Shown one piece after another: positions 11,165 to 22,600 of a DNA stretch of 64,000 nt. The stretch lies in contig CM070596.1 of NCBI GenBank assembly GCA_036346395.1, forward strand, positions 18,018,177 to 18,082,176, read 5' to 3'. A program made the position numbers and the translations under genes. Each line of letters opens with the position of its first letter. The first letter of the stretch is position 1. The notes under the pieces were generated by a model that did not search any database, had not been told where the DNA came from, and worked only from the letters and a program-made list of their open reading frames with translations. This stretch comes from Hsuehochloa calcarea. Taxonomy: Eukaryota > Streptophyta > Magnoliopsida > Poales > Poaceae.

Positions 11165-12998
11165 CACTACTATACAAAATCTCATCACAGATGGTTCTAA
11201 ACCATCATCACAGACGGTTTTTGAACCATCTGAATTTTTGTGTCTGTGATGACACGAGGTCATCACAGACGGTTTTTGAACCGTCTGTGAAAAAGGCTAT
11301 CACAGACGGTTTTATTCACGAACCGTCTATGATAGTTACTATCACAGACGGTTCGTGAATAGAATCGTCTGTGAAAATAGACTATCATAGACGGTTCTAT
11401 TCACGAACCGTCTGTGATAGCTTTTTCTAATGGAAAAACAAAACAAAAACGGATTTTCACTTTGTCTGGAGCCTCCGAGCCTCGCGAATGAATCTGATAT
11501 GGATTTTCGAATTAAACTTTTCATTAGCTAGCCACAACATCACAGTAGCATCAACTCAATCCATTCACAGAGCACTTAAAACAACACGGCATCACGCACA
11601 TCACAGTAGCATCAACTCAATCCATTCACAGAGCACTGACACATCACAGTAGTAATCCACATCACAGAGCAAAAGGGGGGAGTAGAGAGAGTGAGGTCGT
11701 GGGAGGCTGGGGTGACGAGGTCGTAGGAGGCCAGCGACGATGAGGCCGGGGCGAGGTGGAGGAGGCCGCGGGCGACGAGCTCAGGGGAGGACGGGGCGAC
11801 GAACTGGAGGAAGCCGGGGGCGACGAGATCATGGGAGGCCGACGACGACGAGGCTGGGGCGAGGTGGAGGAGGCCGCGGACGACGAGCTCGGGGGAGGCC
11901 GGAGCGCAAGGTAAGGGCGAGACGGAGATGGCAGAGGAGAAATGGCAGAGGAGGAGATGGAGATGGCAGAGGAGGAGATGGAGGACTTTGTTAATATAAA
12001 GAGATTTTCGGCAGCCCGCCATTAAGTGCAAATTTTCGTTTTCCCGCCCAACAAAACAAAAGTATCACACACGGTTTTATACAAAAACTGTCTGTGATGA
12101 GATATCACAGACGATTCGTATCATGAACCGTTTATGATAAGCGTCTCATCACAGACGGTTCTTAATACGAACCGTCTATGATGAGTATCTCATCACAGAC
12201 GGTTTTGTTATAAAACCGTATGTGATTTTAGGGTTTACCATGGTAGCCAATCTGATGCCACGGTAGGGTTTGGGCAGCCAATCCTCTGACGAGGTAGAGT
12301 TTGGGCAGCTAATCCTTTGCCGCGGTAGCTAATCCTCTGCCGCGGCACACAATTGATGGGTCGAGGATTGGTTACCGTGGCAGAGGATTATGTGCCGCGG
12401 CAGAGAATTATGTGCCGCGACAGAGGATTAGCTACCCAAACCCTACCACGACAGAGCATTGGCTGCCCAAACCCTACCGCGGTAGAGAATTATGTGCCTA
12501 CCATTAATTTTATGTGCCGCGGCAGAGGATTGGCTGCCCAAACTCTACCGCGGCAGAGGATTGGCTGCCCAAAGCCTACCACGGCAGAGGATTGGCCGCC
12601 CAAAGTCTACCACGGCAGAGGATTGGCTGCCCAAAGCCTACCACGACAGAGGATTGGCTGCCCAAACCCTACCGCGGCAGAGGATTGGCTGCCCAAACCC
12701 TACCGCATGAGGATCGTAAAATCGCCCAAACTCTCTAAAATGACAGAGGATTGCACTAACGCCATGGTAAAATCAGAGAGAGAAAAATTCCAAGCCATGG
12801 TAAATCTAATATCACAGACGGTTCGTACCACGAACCGTCTGTGATATCTACATATCACAGATGGTTCTAGAGAATCGTCTGTGATAGTTCCATATCACAG
12901 ACGGCTCGTCTTGGAACCGTCTGTGATTATTTTATCACAGACGGTTTCAAAGAACCGTCTGTGATGAGGTATCTTCTATGGCCTGTTTTGTAGTAGTG
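11165..12998. mobile_element. Non-autonomous CACTA (En/Spm) DNA transposon, 1.8 kb
   Basis: The termini are CACTACTATACAAAA at the left and the inverse of CACTACTACAAAACAG at the right. They are flanked by the 3-bp duplication ACT (11162-11164 and 12999-13001), as expected for CACTA elements. Both subterminal regions are packed with ATCACAGACGGTT and its inverse AACCGTCTGTGAT, the usual kind of transposase-binding array. There is no transposase. The core has a GC-rich segment (11690-11990), with open frames on both strands that are low-complexity (Gly/Arg or Ser/Ala/Pro), and an inverted and tandem 31-bp repeat block (12235-12715). Confidence 0.92.
12235..12715. repeat. 31-bp tandem repeats with inverted counterpart inside the CACTA element
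   Basis: The unit, seen best from 12516 to 12710, is GGCAGAGGATTGGCTGCCC plus about 12 bp (AAACCCTACCGC type), spaced 31 bp (for example at 12523 and 12554). The inverse of the same unit occurs at 12235-12350 (GGGCAGCCAATCCTCTG). The block can therefore fold back on itself around position 12355. Because 31 is not a multiple of 3, all three forward frames carry the same repeating peptide in rotation. This explains the overlapping open frames, which are artefacts of the repeat. Confidence 0.9.
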
Positions 12999-14168
12999 AC
13001 TCTATAAGACAAGGTTTTACAAAACAATACATCAACCTTCATCTAGTCCTTTATACATGCTTCAAGAATTTAACATGGAAATAACTATGTAAATCTAGCA
13101 TTTATACATGTTCACCAAGTATTTGAATAGAAGATAAATTCAATATTAATATCCACTAAGGCGATAATCTAACATCTCATTAACTTTACCTATGTAAATC
13201 TAGCATTTATACATTAATTCTTTGAGACCAAATAATTCAATTTATCCAATAAGTTTAGCAAATTAAACAATATTAATGATCAAACTGGTTCATCAATGTT
13301 CTACACTTTTTAATAATTAATGGATTTCAAGCAGGTATGGACAGGTTCTTAATCACAATTCATTAAGAAACTACTACAAGACAATATCAAATTAATCAAC
13401 TACACTTTCAAGGGTATTAGTTAAAATTAATTATGCATCGCGCTACATACCCAACTTGATAACCCATACCATATAAATTAATTTCTTTAATTACAACCTT
13501 TCACTTAACCGTAGCAGGACATTACCAAAAGGGTTTTGACACTTTCTTTCATAAAGGAGAGGCATTAAACTCCACACTCAAATTACCCCCAAAAGAAGTA
13601 CATGGGGGCAAAAGTTTCCACATCTTAAAGAACTTGTGAAAGAAAACTTCCATTATCCAAAATACAAAGCGAATAAACGAGTCTTGTTTTCCAACAAGAA
13701 AGACAGAACTCCCACGAAAAGACCAGTCTTACCAATTAACAACGTTCACAAGCCGCAAGAATAACTCAACATTTAGGAAAATAATAATTGCTTTATGGAA
13801 CAAATAGAACCAAGAGAAACCGATCAACTGTGTTGTAATCACTACCCAAAGAAAGTTCATCAACCGCAATGTAATCAGAATAACCAAATACAACTCAAGA
13901 AAAACAACAACATTCCCAAAGGAACTCATTCCCACCCGAGGAAATCCTTTCACTCATCCCGTCAACTCATATCATAGTTCGTTAACACAACATAACGGAA
14001 ACGTAAATGCAATACTTGACCTATTCCCATCCTACTGTGCACTAGTGTGTCAAATTTTAAGTTAATTATATATTAGCAAATTTTAGTTAATTTTACTAAT
14101 CATAAAGCAAATTTTAGCAAATTAACTTTACCTATGTTGTCAATCTATTCACCACGGACCTAAAGCCC

Positions 14169-14180
14169 GCTCTGATACCA
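14169..14180 (-). other. Primer-binding site, initiator Met-tRNA type
   Basis: The minus strand reads TGGTATCAGAGC, the complement of the 3' end of plant initiator methionine tRNA. It is next to the LTR remnant ending at 14322 and identifies the element as an LTR retrotransposon on the minus strand. Confidence 0.75.
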
Positions 14181-14322
14181 ACCAACCCACCTTGGGCCAA
14201 GTGGTCGTGGGCCGAAGGCCCAAACTCTATTTCCCCCTCCTAAATTCTAAAATTACCTTTTTAATTCTCTTCAATATTCTTTTAAATTCATTTAATTCTC
14301 CAATGTTAAATGGGATATTACA

Positions 14323-15270
14323 ACCACAATAGTTTGGACACAAGGTTTACAACATTTTGCATACTCTGATCTTTCTTCAAGAAACATATCAATAAAATGG
14401 CATAGGTTCAGCTTACGTGTGATATCTTACATGTGGCCCAATATCATTGAAATTCAATCTACAAGATTTTGGCCCGATCATATCTCTTATGTTTTTTTTT
14501 GTTTAAAACTGTAAATCTATTATATCATATAATATTGTTATAAACTTTTTTGTTGATTTTTTAGGGAAATCACATTTTTTAGATATGTATTGTACTATGT
14601 GTCGATGTAACGTTTTAGTCGACTGGCTCATGTAAAGCAGTAAAAGTCAATAGGAAAAAAAAACCATCTCGGCAGAAGGTTCACGTTTGGACTTTTGCAA
14701 TCTTTCATAAAAAAGGATCATAACATATCTTTTGCATGGCTCAAAGAAAAGTTAGAAAATCAATGTAGAAGATTTTTGGCGTTACCATATCTTTTCTATT
14801 TTTAAAAATTATAAATCTATTAGTCTATTACTATTACGTGGTTCTCGCCAACTAGAGGAGGAGCCAGCACAGGCTTAAGCCTCGGGCCGGTCCAATAGGA
14901 TTCCTGCTTGCCCGCGCTGGCTTAGGCATATGGACAGAAGCGCTAGGGCTTGCTTCCTCTGTGATTTTTGGCTAGGCCTCGGGCCATTACCCGAGAGACA
15001 CGAGACCCAGCTTCGCCCCTGACTAGAGGGACTTCACCCTACTGCCTTTAGATTCATCCTCAAACATGGCCAAAGTTCAAGCGATTTACTGCAGCCTAGC
15101 TGTGTGCTAACCTAACACTTTTCTTGTAAATGTATTACTATTATGCAAGAAATGACGCATATCTTCTGGGGAAAAGAAAGAAAGAGATAATGTCATAGAT
15201 CATCTCTCATGTCATGGGGTCATCCATAAGTTCACAAGCCAACATTAATTTCAAGAACACAAATTATTGT
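14323..15270 (+). repeat. Copy 1 of a direct duplication upstream of the PYL gene
   Basis: Shared landmarks with copy 2 (15472-16573), in the same order: CACAATAGTTTGGAC, TTCAGCTTACGTGTG, CAAGATTTTGGCCCGATCAT, GTGTCGATGTAAC, AGAAGGTTCACGTTTGGACTT, TATAAATCTATTAGTC, and the segment ending CACAAGCCA..ATTTCAAGAA. Copy 1 carries a hAT MITE (14859-15021) that copy 2 lacks. The left edge coincides with the end of the retrotransposon LTR at 14322. No gene is seen in the block. Confidence 0.85.
14859..15021. mobile_element. hAT-type MITE, 163 bp
   Basis: A perfect 8-bp duplication ACTAGAGG flanks it (14851-14858 and 15022-15029). The termini AGGAGCCAGC and GCTTCGCCCCTG are inverted versions of the CAGGGGCGAAGCC type common to grass hAT MITEs, with the left terminus slightly eroded. 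The paralogous site in copy 2 (near 16308, TGCTAGAGGTCAACC) is empty. Confidence 0.8.
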
Positions 15271-15471
15271 TGGATAATATACCTTCCAAACAAAACAAAC
15301 AAAAGGTGCCATCCCTCATGTCATGGGATTAGCCATCAATTCTCAAGTTACTCTCAAGAAAAGGAATCAAATTAAGCTTAAATTGCAATTTCAAACCCTA
15401 TCAAGTTTATGAAAAGTGGCAAAGCCACAAAAGTATTTGGGTAGATTGTTTACAACATTTTATATTTTATA

Positions 15472-16573
15472 AGCCACCACAATAGTTGGACAGAAGGTAT
15501 ACAACATCTTGCGTGTTATGATATTTCTTCAAGAAATATATCATTAACATGGCATATCTTCAGCTTACGTGTGGCTCAAGATCACTGAAATTCAATCAAC
15601 AAGATTTTGGCCCGATCATATATGTTCTTATGTTTTTTTTGTTTAAAATTATAAATCTATTATACTAGCTAGTACTGTTATAAAAAACTTTGATATTTTT
15701 TTGCGGGGGGGATTGCATTTTTATGATATGCATTGTATTGTGTGTCGATGTAACAATTTAGGGTGCGTTTGGTCCGTTGAATGGAGTGGTTCTGAACCAT
15801 CCGGTACGGGAAATGAACTCGTTCAGTTGTTTGGTTGGTTGAATAGAACCAAACCATTCGGGATGAGATGGTTTAAGAAAAATGAATATTCCATGTTTAT
15901 GTTGTATCATCTCGTTCTTGTCAAAAAATCAACCGAACAAGACCACTCTTAGCATATTTCACTTCAATTCCAAGGCGCTTAGTGACGTGGCGGTTTGATT
16001 TACGAGCTTCAAATGATCATATTCTCTAAACCGAGTATCTGATTTGCGATCCGATTGAACCGTTGTGTTCTTTGTCATTTAATCATCTAGCCAGAAGGTT
16101 CACGTTTGGACTTCTGCAATATTTCATTTTTTTTAATAAAAAAAAATCAACAAATGATGTATCCCGAGATTACGTATCATATATTTTGTGCGGCTCAAAG
16201 GTAAGTTCGAAAATCAATGTACAAGATTTTGGCGTGACCATACATTTTCTATTTTTTAAATTATAAATCTATTAGTCCATTATTACTTTTCTTGTAAATT
16301 TACTACTGCTAGAGGTCAACCCGAGCGGGCGGTGACATTCTTGTTACGTATGTTTTGCGCAATACTTATAGAAACCGGCCAAAAGGAATACTACATGTGT
16401 TAGGGGCCTTTTAAGTTTAGTAATTATGCAAGACATGGCACGTATCTTAAGTGAGTACTATATCCCTAACTATCAACAGAACAAGCAAAAAAAGCAAAGA
16501 GATGATGTCATCATCTCTGATGTGATGTGGTCATCGATCATTTCACAAGCCAGCAATAATTTCAAGAATAGAT
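15472..16573 (+). repeat. Copy 2 of the direct duplication upstream of the PYL gene
   Basis: Same order of landmarks as 14323-15270, but with a Tourist-like MITE (15761-15948) and about 135 further bases between GTGTCGATGTAAC and CAGAAGGTTCACG. It ends about 300 bp before the PYL start codon, so it forms the distal promoter of that gene. Confidence 0.85.
15761..15948. mobile_element. Tourist-like (PIF/Harbinger) MITE, 188 bp
   Basis: It begins GGGTGCGTTTGGT and ends AACAAGACCACTC, with the 3-bp duplication TTA on both sides (15758-15760 and 15949-15951). The first bases match the terminal repeat common to grass Tourist elements, and the right terminus is diverged. It is absent from the matching place in duplication copy 1 (near 14610). 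Confidence 0.75.
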
Positions 16574-16727
16574 GGGGAAAAAGAAACCGAAGGGCTTAGT
16601 TGCAATTTCTACATCACTTCAGGGTTCCTCCGTGCAATTGCCCAATCGCATTGGCATGACAACCACACCTGAGCCTGCGGCCTCAGTGGTACCGTGGGGT
16701 CGTCGTCGCCTCTCGCCACTGGCGGAG

Positions 16728-16764
16728 ACAAAACAAAACAAAACAAAACAAAGCAAAGCAAAAC
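16728..16764. repeat. (AAAAC)n-like microsatellite in the PYL leader
   Basis: Imperfect pentamers AAAAC then AAAGC lie about 120 bp upstream of the PYL start codon, probably in its 5' untranslated region. Confidence 0.9.
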
Positions 16765-16881
16765 CCCACTCCTGTCCTCTCCTCTGCTTTTTCTTCGTGT
16801 GGTGAAGCCAGTCCATTGCAGGGCTGCGCGAGGTCGGGAGCTGGGTTTCTGATCGCTGTTGGTGGCGTCTTGGTGGTGATG

Positions 16882-17070
16882 ATGGTGGAGATGGACGGAG
16901 GCGGGGGCGCAGGAGGAGTGGAGGCCGGGCGGCGGTGGCGTCTGGCGGACGAGAGGTGCGACCTGCGCGCCATGGAGACGGACTACGTTCGGCGGTTCCA
17001 CCCACATGAGCCTCGCGACCACCAGTGCTCCTCCGCCGTCGCCAAGCACATCAAGGCCCCCGTCCACCTC
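16882..17070 (+). CDS. PYL: PYL exon 1
   Basis: 63 codons, ending ..HIKAPVHL, then donor GTAAGC at 17071 (phase 0). The frame is open upstream to 16816, and in-frame ATGs also lie at 16816, 16879 and 16891. I chose 16882 because known rice relatives begin MVEMDGG. The Gly-rich start is followed by the conserved helix WRLADERCDLRAMETDYVRR and the motif HQCSSAVAKHIKAP. Confidence 0.92.
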
Positions 17071-17634
17071 GTAAGCACCTCTCCGATTGATTCTTGCTCG
17101 ATCCCCTCGATTCTTTGGCTCCTTTTCTTGCCCTGCTCTGTTTCTTGGCGGAGTAGAGGCGTTGTTTTTGATCGGTTTCTTGGTTTGTTTGGTTTTGGAG
17201 CGCTGATGCGTCCGTTCTGGATTAGGAAAGGTGCCAACTTTTGCAAGTCATCACTTGTTTGGCCCGTTTCTTGAACTGGGCATATAGAGCCTGGATTTGG
17301 AGGCTTTCTTGCACTGGGTCTGTTTGTCTGGTTTGTCTCGCCATCCTTATCTGTGCAAATTAATTGATCGAAACAATTCAGCGTCGTGTTTGTGGAAAGA
17401 TTTCCGTTTTCTTGCAAGAGACCTGTGATATTCTGGAGGTGTTAATTATTGAATCGACGTGCATGTTTTGCTCCTCTGTTGTTGATTTGCTTTACAAGAA
17501 GAATGTGAGATTGTAGATGATTCATCTCAATGATAACCACAAGCTATGCGGATTTTTAATTCGCCTTTTTGTACCCTCTTCGCACGTGGAGAGACGCTTT
17601 CCACACCTCGAGATCCCGGCCAAATCGACCTTTT

Positions 17635-17668
17635 CTGTGTGTGTGTGTGTGTGTTTTTTTTTTTTTTT
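17635..17668. repeat. (TG)n followed by poly-T in PYL intron 1
   Basis: About nine TG dinucleotides then about sixteen T. A simple repeat within the 1203-bp intron 1 (17071-18273), which otherwise shows no feature. Confidence 0.95.
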
Positions 17669-18273
17669 GAATTTCAAGGTGTTCTTGCACTGGTTACTAA
17701 TTTGTTAAGCTTTCAAAGGTTGTACCTTTATTCTGCAAGTAATCTAGAGAGCTGGTGGGATGGAGATATGCTTCACTTGGACTCCACTCTAGTGATCTTT
17801 GTTTTTTTTTCTCTCGAAGAATTATGCCATGCCTGTGATATATGTAGTTAATTAACTGAAAGAAAATAATAATTTTTGGTCACTTACCAGCCGAAGTGAT
17901 CAGCATATGCTTCAAGTATGCCTCATTCCAAGTCTGAATATGTCTGTACCGTTCATGGCGCACTCAAGCATTTAGAATCGTGTGTCTCCAATCAAAAGAG
18001 CTGTCCTATTCTTGAACGTCTTTAATAAACTTTTGCACCATCCTTGCTGATTTTCTTCTGCTAATTTCTGGGTTTTTTCCTCCCAACTGTTTATTGACAG
18101 GACAGGCTGAGTTATCAAGTACAGTTAGGGCCTTTATGTAGCACATTTAATACTTATGTATTGAAAGCTTCATTTCTAAATCTTTACATGTGTATGGTAA
18201 TAAATCCAATTGAGTTTCTTAATCAAGTAAATTGCCTGATCAAGTAATTCTTTTTGTGGTTATTCACTCGCAG

Positions 18274-18488
18274 GTTTGGTCTCTTGTTAGGCGGTTTGAT
18301 CAGCCACAGCTTTTCAAGCCCTTCGTGAGCCGGTGTGAAATGAAAGGAACGTTGAGATTGGGAGTGTGAGGGAGGTCAATGTAAAGTCCGGGCTTCCTGC
18401 CACGAGAAGCACCGAGAGGCTGGAGCTGTTAGATGACAATGAGCGCATACTCAGTGTCAAGTTTGTTGGAGGTGATCATAGGCTGAAG
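18274..18488 (+). CDS. PYL: PYL exon 2, with 1-nt deletion
   Basis: Acceptor TCGCAG ends at 18273 and donor GTATTC starts at 18489. It begins VWSLVRRFDQPQLFKPFVSR in frame. After GAAATGAAAGGA (about 18338-18348) the expected AAC codon has lost an A, and the frame then runs into TGA at 18367-18369. From there to the donor the +1 frame encodes the conserved SVREVNVKSGLPATRS, LELLDDNERILSVKF and GGDHRLK without further damage. Confidence 0.93.
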
Positions 18489-19702
18489 GTATTCTTCATT
18501 CTTGATCGACTGTCAATCCTGTAGTTATTTTTCCAGGATGCTTGGTTGTGGATCAAACATGCGAATTTTTAGAATTGATAGCTTGCATGTGAGTATTGTG
18601 AATGTTGCAACTTCATTTCTTCGGAGCGCAACTTCCTTATTTGAGTTGCTAAAGAAAATGGCAGTCATCATCTTTGCTCCCAGAATTTCTGAATCAAAAC
18701 ATGCGTAGTGAATTTTCACTGAATTTTAGATGGCTACTGCAGATTTTGTTGGTCTAAGCCTAACTGCTGCATGGTTATGCGTCCTGTAGAACAACTATTA
18801 GGACACCATTTCTTGTGCCAAAATTGTACAGTTAAACCATTAATTACTGAAAGTTTTATGTCAAAACAGTGTCTATAGCATGTGCTGCATGATCTGTCAT
18901 CTCATGAGAGGATCGCAATAATATAACACAAGATAAACATGACAGTGGATTAATCCCTTCTCTATGTTAGTTCATTGCATGGTCGAACTGTGCGCACATG
19001 ACGGATTGATTCCATTAATTAGAATACATACTTTCTTCCTTCTTTCAAAAAATTAATGTTTCTTTGGATACAATGTTCCTGTACTAGTAAACGGAGTACA
19101 CTTGAAACAAATCGACAGGTGCACTTGGCATTTGTTCTACCCTGCTGTGTCGACGAAGGAATATGTTCATACGCAAATAGTTATGGGCTTAACCCATCGT
19201 ATATTAATTAATACCCTAGTGCTCTAATGCAGGCATCATATATTAATTAGTAGACTAGTGCTCTAGTGCATGCATATTTCTGATCATGGCCGTAGAATGC
19301 GGGGAGATATTTCCCCCTCATCTGCTCATCCTGGATTCCCTGATGCCTCTTGATGGGCCATTGTCAAGAGATAGCTTGGACAAACTTTTGTCGTCTAACC
19401 ACAAAACAAGCACTGGTTGTCGTTATACGATGTTTGTATGTTCTTAACTATTTGTACTAACAGTATGGTCCTGACCTGCCATCCTATGACCTGACATGCC
19501 AAATTCGTTGCATGAGGATCTGTCACCCGCTTGTCCTGGTCCATCCGTCTGCCGCACAAGTGGCCTTGGTCACATGCTTTGTATTTGCATAATGGAGGAC
19601 GCCTGTATGAAGCCAAGGCGGAAGTTAATTATCTGCCTCCTTTGTTAGCTGAAAGACACCGACTTGTGCTCTGACTAATTGACCTTCTTGTCTATTTTGC
19701 AG

Positions 19703-19918
19703 AACTACTCATCCATTCTAACCGTCCACCCTGAGGTCATCGACGGCCGGCCCGGGACGCTGGTGATCGAGTCCTTCGTGGTGGACGTCCCCGACGGCAA
19801 CACCAAGGATGAGACCTGCTACTTCGTCGAGGCCCTGATCAAGTGCAACCTCAAGTCGCTCGCAGAAGTGTCCGAGCGCCGAGTCGTCAAGGATCAAACC
19901 GAGCCCCTTGACGTGTGA
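19703..19918 (+). CDS. PYL: PYL exon 3
   Basis: Acceptor TTTTGCAG ends at 19702; 71 codons then TGA at 19916-19918. It begins NYSSILTVHPEVIDGRPGT and includes IESFVVDVPDGNTKDETCYF and IKCNLKSLAEVSE, the C-terminal helix that packs over the ligand pocket. The exon is strongly GC-rich compared with the surrounding intron and 3' region, as is usual for grass coding exons. No damage is seen. Confidence 0.94.
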   Translation, partial: NYSSILTVHPEVIDGRPGTLVIESFVVDVPDGNTKDETCYFVEALIKCNLKSLAEVSERRVVKDQTEPLDV

Positions 19919-22049
19919 TTCGATGATTCGGGACATTGCATTCCTTAGAACGTGCAGAGCTATTCTCCGTCCAATGGAGCCTTTAGGTTCTTGGAACATG
20001 AAAGATTTTTTAGCAAGTGCTACTGTTGTTCTATGTCCAAAAAAAACTTGTGTCTCCTCATTGAGCTTCTGTCGCTGTTCTTTTCCATAGTTGTATGCCA
20101 GAAGGAAAAAAGAATGGAATGCTTGTGTTATTGTAGCGGTGAAGTTCTAAAAAAGAGAGAGAAAGAACCGCAAGGCCCCGAACGCCTGATTCTATGGTTT
20201 GAAGGGCTCTTTGTAATTAGATTGGCTTTAGTTTGATGAAATGCTGCTCTCTTGGATTTACTTCTCCAGATCATGGCTTCAGTAGCTGCTGTGATGGTAA
20301 GGAACAAGAAACACTGTAGTTGAGCTTGGTTGCCACGGAGAAACAAAACCTCCGGTAAATTTAGCTCAATTGTTTTTGTTGTCAGTTTCTCCCTGGTGTT
20401 AACTCTTCAATGGTTGGGAGAACGACAAACCGCGCAAGTCTTCCGTGCATCTCTTCGATCGAAGCGTGGCGACGTAGAATGACTTGCAATGTGAAACAAG
20501 AGGAATAAAAGGCGAGAATCGCTTAGAAATTGGAGGGAGTGGCAAAACTCTCCATTCTAGACGATGAAATCCTCATGGAAGTTGAGAATGGTCGATGGTG
20601 GAGGGCTTGCTATATCTGCTCTTTGTTGTTTAGTGCCTAATGGTCATCTCTTCTGTTGTTTTTAGTGTTTAATGGTCATCCTGGTGTGAAGGAACGGCGA
20701 AAGAAAAGACTCTTGTTGCTGTGGTAAAAAGTTAGCTACCACTACTAATAAGAGAGCTTTTGAATGTGTTTCTCTTGAGCCTTTATGCGCAGCAAAGTTT
20801 GACTTTATTTCGCTAATCATGGAGCGTATCAGGTGGAAGCTATTTCTAGGCAGACCCTTGGAGTTCTGATTTCAGAATTTGCAAAATGACTCGAACAAAA
20901 CCGATGTACTAGTATGTAACTAAATTAAGAGTTATACTTGGTCAGAGCAAGATCTAAAATTGACATTTTTTTTTTTGCCTCAGCTACCGGGCGCTGGGTT
21001 GGCCGGGCCTACAGCTGCAGGACGTGTTTGGGTGATATGGTTTGCTAATTTCCAGTTACTTGAAAAAAAAAATATCTATAGTCATCTACAATGGTACATT
21101 ATGCGGTATTAAACTTAAAATTACAGAACTAATTGATGTATAATTTTAGTATAATTATATTATAACCAATTACATTCTATTTATTTTTGTATTTGTAGGG
21201 TTGATTAAATTTACTTTTATCAGTTTATAATTTTTACGTATTCGTAGGGTTCACCTTTTTTATCTCAACCCAGAAACCCATACTATCCATGGGATTAAAA
21301 TCCTACAACTAAGAAAGGTCACTGATAAATAAATAATAAATAGTCATACGAAGGATAAACGCCCCCTTCTCTGTAATCTCCGGATTACATGATAACCAAT
21401 TCCACTCAATCGTGTTTGGCACATGTCATGCAATCGGATACCAGCCCAGGCAAATGCCCAATCCGCTTGAGATTGGGCGTAATCGAAATATGATACCGGC
21501 AGCGATTCCCTCTATCCCCTTCTCCCCACGCGCGACGCGCCTCTCCTCTCACGATCTCGTCCTTCCCCAACGCAGGCGGCCGCAATCCCCTCCCCTCCCG
21601 CGCGGCCACGCCTCCTCCTCCTGTACTCGTCCTCCATCACACATAACGGACTTCGGTTTCATACTATCGATAGATTGCATCTTTGTACGGACGCACAGTG
21701 TACGTCGTAACTAAGCAAGGATTGAAGCAGAACATCTCGTCGGGCGTTGGCACGCCTGATTACCTCTCTGTCATTGCCAAGGGCCAATGTTCAGACCTTG
21801 TAGCTAGCAGCAGCAGCAGAATGGTTTGAGTACGACTGTATGAGCAGCAACAGTAGTAATCTGAACAGCACCGGCAATCTGATTGGAGGTAGGCTGAGGG
21901 GCCTCTTCGACGGGAATGTCCACCGGCGAGGACAGCAGGTCCTCAGCCGCTCTCCGCCGTCGCTGGTGGCCAGCACCGCGGTTGTTCTCCAGTCCAGATC
22001 GTCGTGCATTGCAGGAAGTCGATGCATGAAGAATATTTTGTGATGATCG
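19919..22049. other. PYL 3' region and intergenic DNA, no gene recognised
   Basis: The first 300 or so bases are probably 3' untranslated sequence. From about 20400 to 21410 the sequence is AT-rich with no coding pattern. A short GC-rich, pyrimidine-rich stretch (21505-21640) opens small frames on both strands without recognisable domains. Confidence 0.6.
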
Positions 22050-22600
22050 CAGGGGCGGAGCCAGGATTTGGACAGGAGGGACCCAAGTGGACAACGATCA
22101 CATAAGAAACATCGTAGCAATATACTATGTAGACTCCAACAATAGCTCATATGATATAGTTACAAATATAGCTGACCTTTTAACGATGGATAAATATTCT
22201 GGTCAAGAGTTTGCACATCAGCTGGATTAGGATTAGAGCTATTCTGTCCGATAGCTTGCACGTCGATTGGATTATAATTTTCACCGCAAGGCTAGGAGCT
22301 TGAAAGAACTATCTAAAAAAAGAAAAATCAATTGTTCTCAACTAAAGCATACTGAAATTGAAAAAAAAAACAAGGGGAATATGTCTTAACACTTATTCAT
22401 AGCATGATGTCTAATTTCCATGTACATAGCAAATAATACCCGCTAATTAATGTCTTCTATAGTTCTATACCACAAATTGAGATCATGGAGAGTAATACAC
22501 AAAGCATAAAGCTACACACAAATTGATGCCGATCATCAGCAGAATAATGACAGACGTACTTTTGTAATCAGTTTTTTTTTTGCCTGATATGCCTAATGCA
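22050..22600. mobile_element. Possible hAT-like element, left end only
   Basis: CAGGGGCGGAGCCAGGAT at 22050 is the terminal sequence shared by many grass hAT MITEs and matches the ends at 14859 and 23086. I could not find a matching right terminus or the 8-bp repeat, so the right limit given here is only a guess. Confidence 0.4.

Larger units (their letters stand above)
9500..14322 (-). mobile_element. Decayed minus-strand LTR retrotransposon, host of later insertions
   Basis: The right end (14311-14322) reads, on the minus strand, TGTAATATCCCA, the head of the gypsy LTR family seen at 29079. Only about 140 bp of LTR remain before a primer-binding site at 14169-14180. Leftward of it, 9500-11160 and 13002-14160 are AT-rich with no recognisable gag or pol. 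The element continued beyond the solo LTR at 320-9494 and possibly past the window start. A (AT)n tract and a CACTA element lie within it. It is non-coding or too decayed to classify. Confidence 0.5.
16882..19918 (+). pseudogene. PYL: PYR/PYL/RCAR abscisic acid receptor gene, three exons, exon 2 frameshifted
   Basis: Soluble START-fold ABA receptor: it binds ABA in nucleus and cytosol and then inhibits clade A PP2C phosphatases, releasing SnRK2 kinases. Three exons are joined by GT-AG introns of 1203 and 1214 bp. Intact frames would give 206 codons, normal for this family. Visible motifs are the HIKAPVHL segment, a pocket Lys in QLFKPFV, the gate loop SGLPATRS, the latch GGDHRLKNY and the C-terminal helix KCNLKSLAEV. 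The first residues (MVEMDGGGG, WRLADERCDLR) place it in the mostly monomeric PYL7-10-like subfamily. From memory it is closest to rice OsPYL3, but the exact number is unsure. Exon 2 is 215 nt where 216 is expected. One base is missing near 18348, giving TGA at 18367-18369 after 94 codons, before gate and latch. All downstream residues remain conserved, so the lesion is recent or a base-calling error. Confidence 0.93.

Noticed and set aside
12235..12715. CRISPR-like regular repeats
   Set aside because: There are no unique spacers; units are contiguous 31-bp tandem repeats inside a plant CACTA element.
12353..12844. Repeat-peptide protein of 163 codons
   Set aside because: The peptide repeat appears in all three frames because the DNA unit is 31 bp, so it is a by-product of the DNA repeat.
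16609..17067. Minus-strand frames opposite PYL exon 1
   Set aside because: Antisense shadow of a GC-rich coding exon and its leader; no family features.
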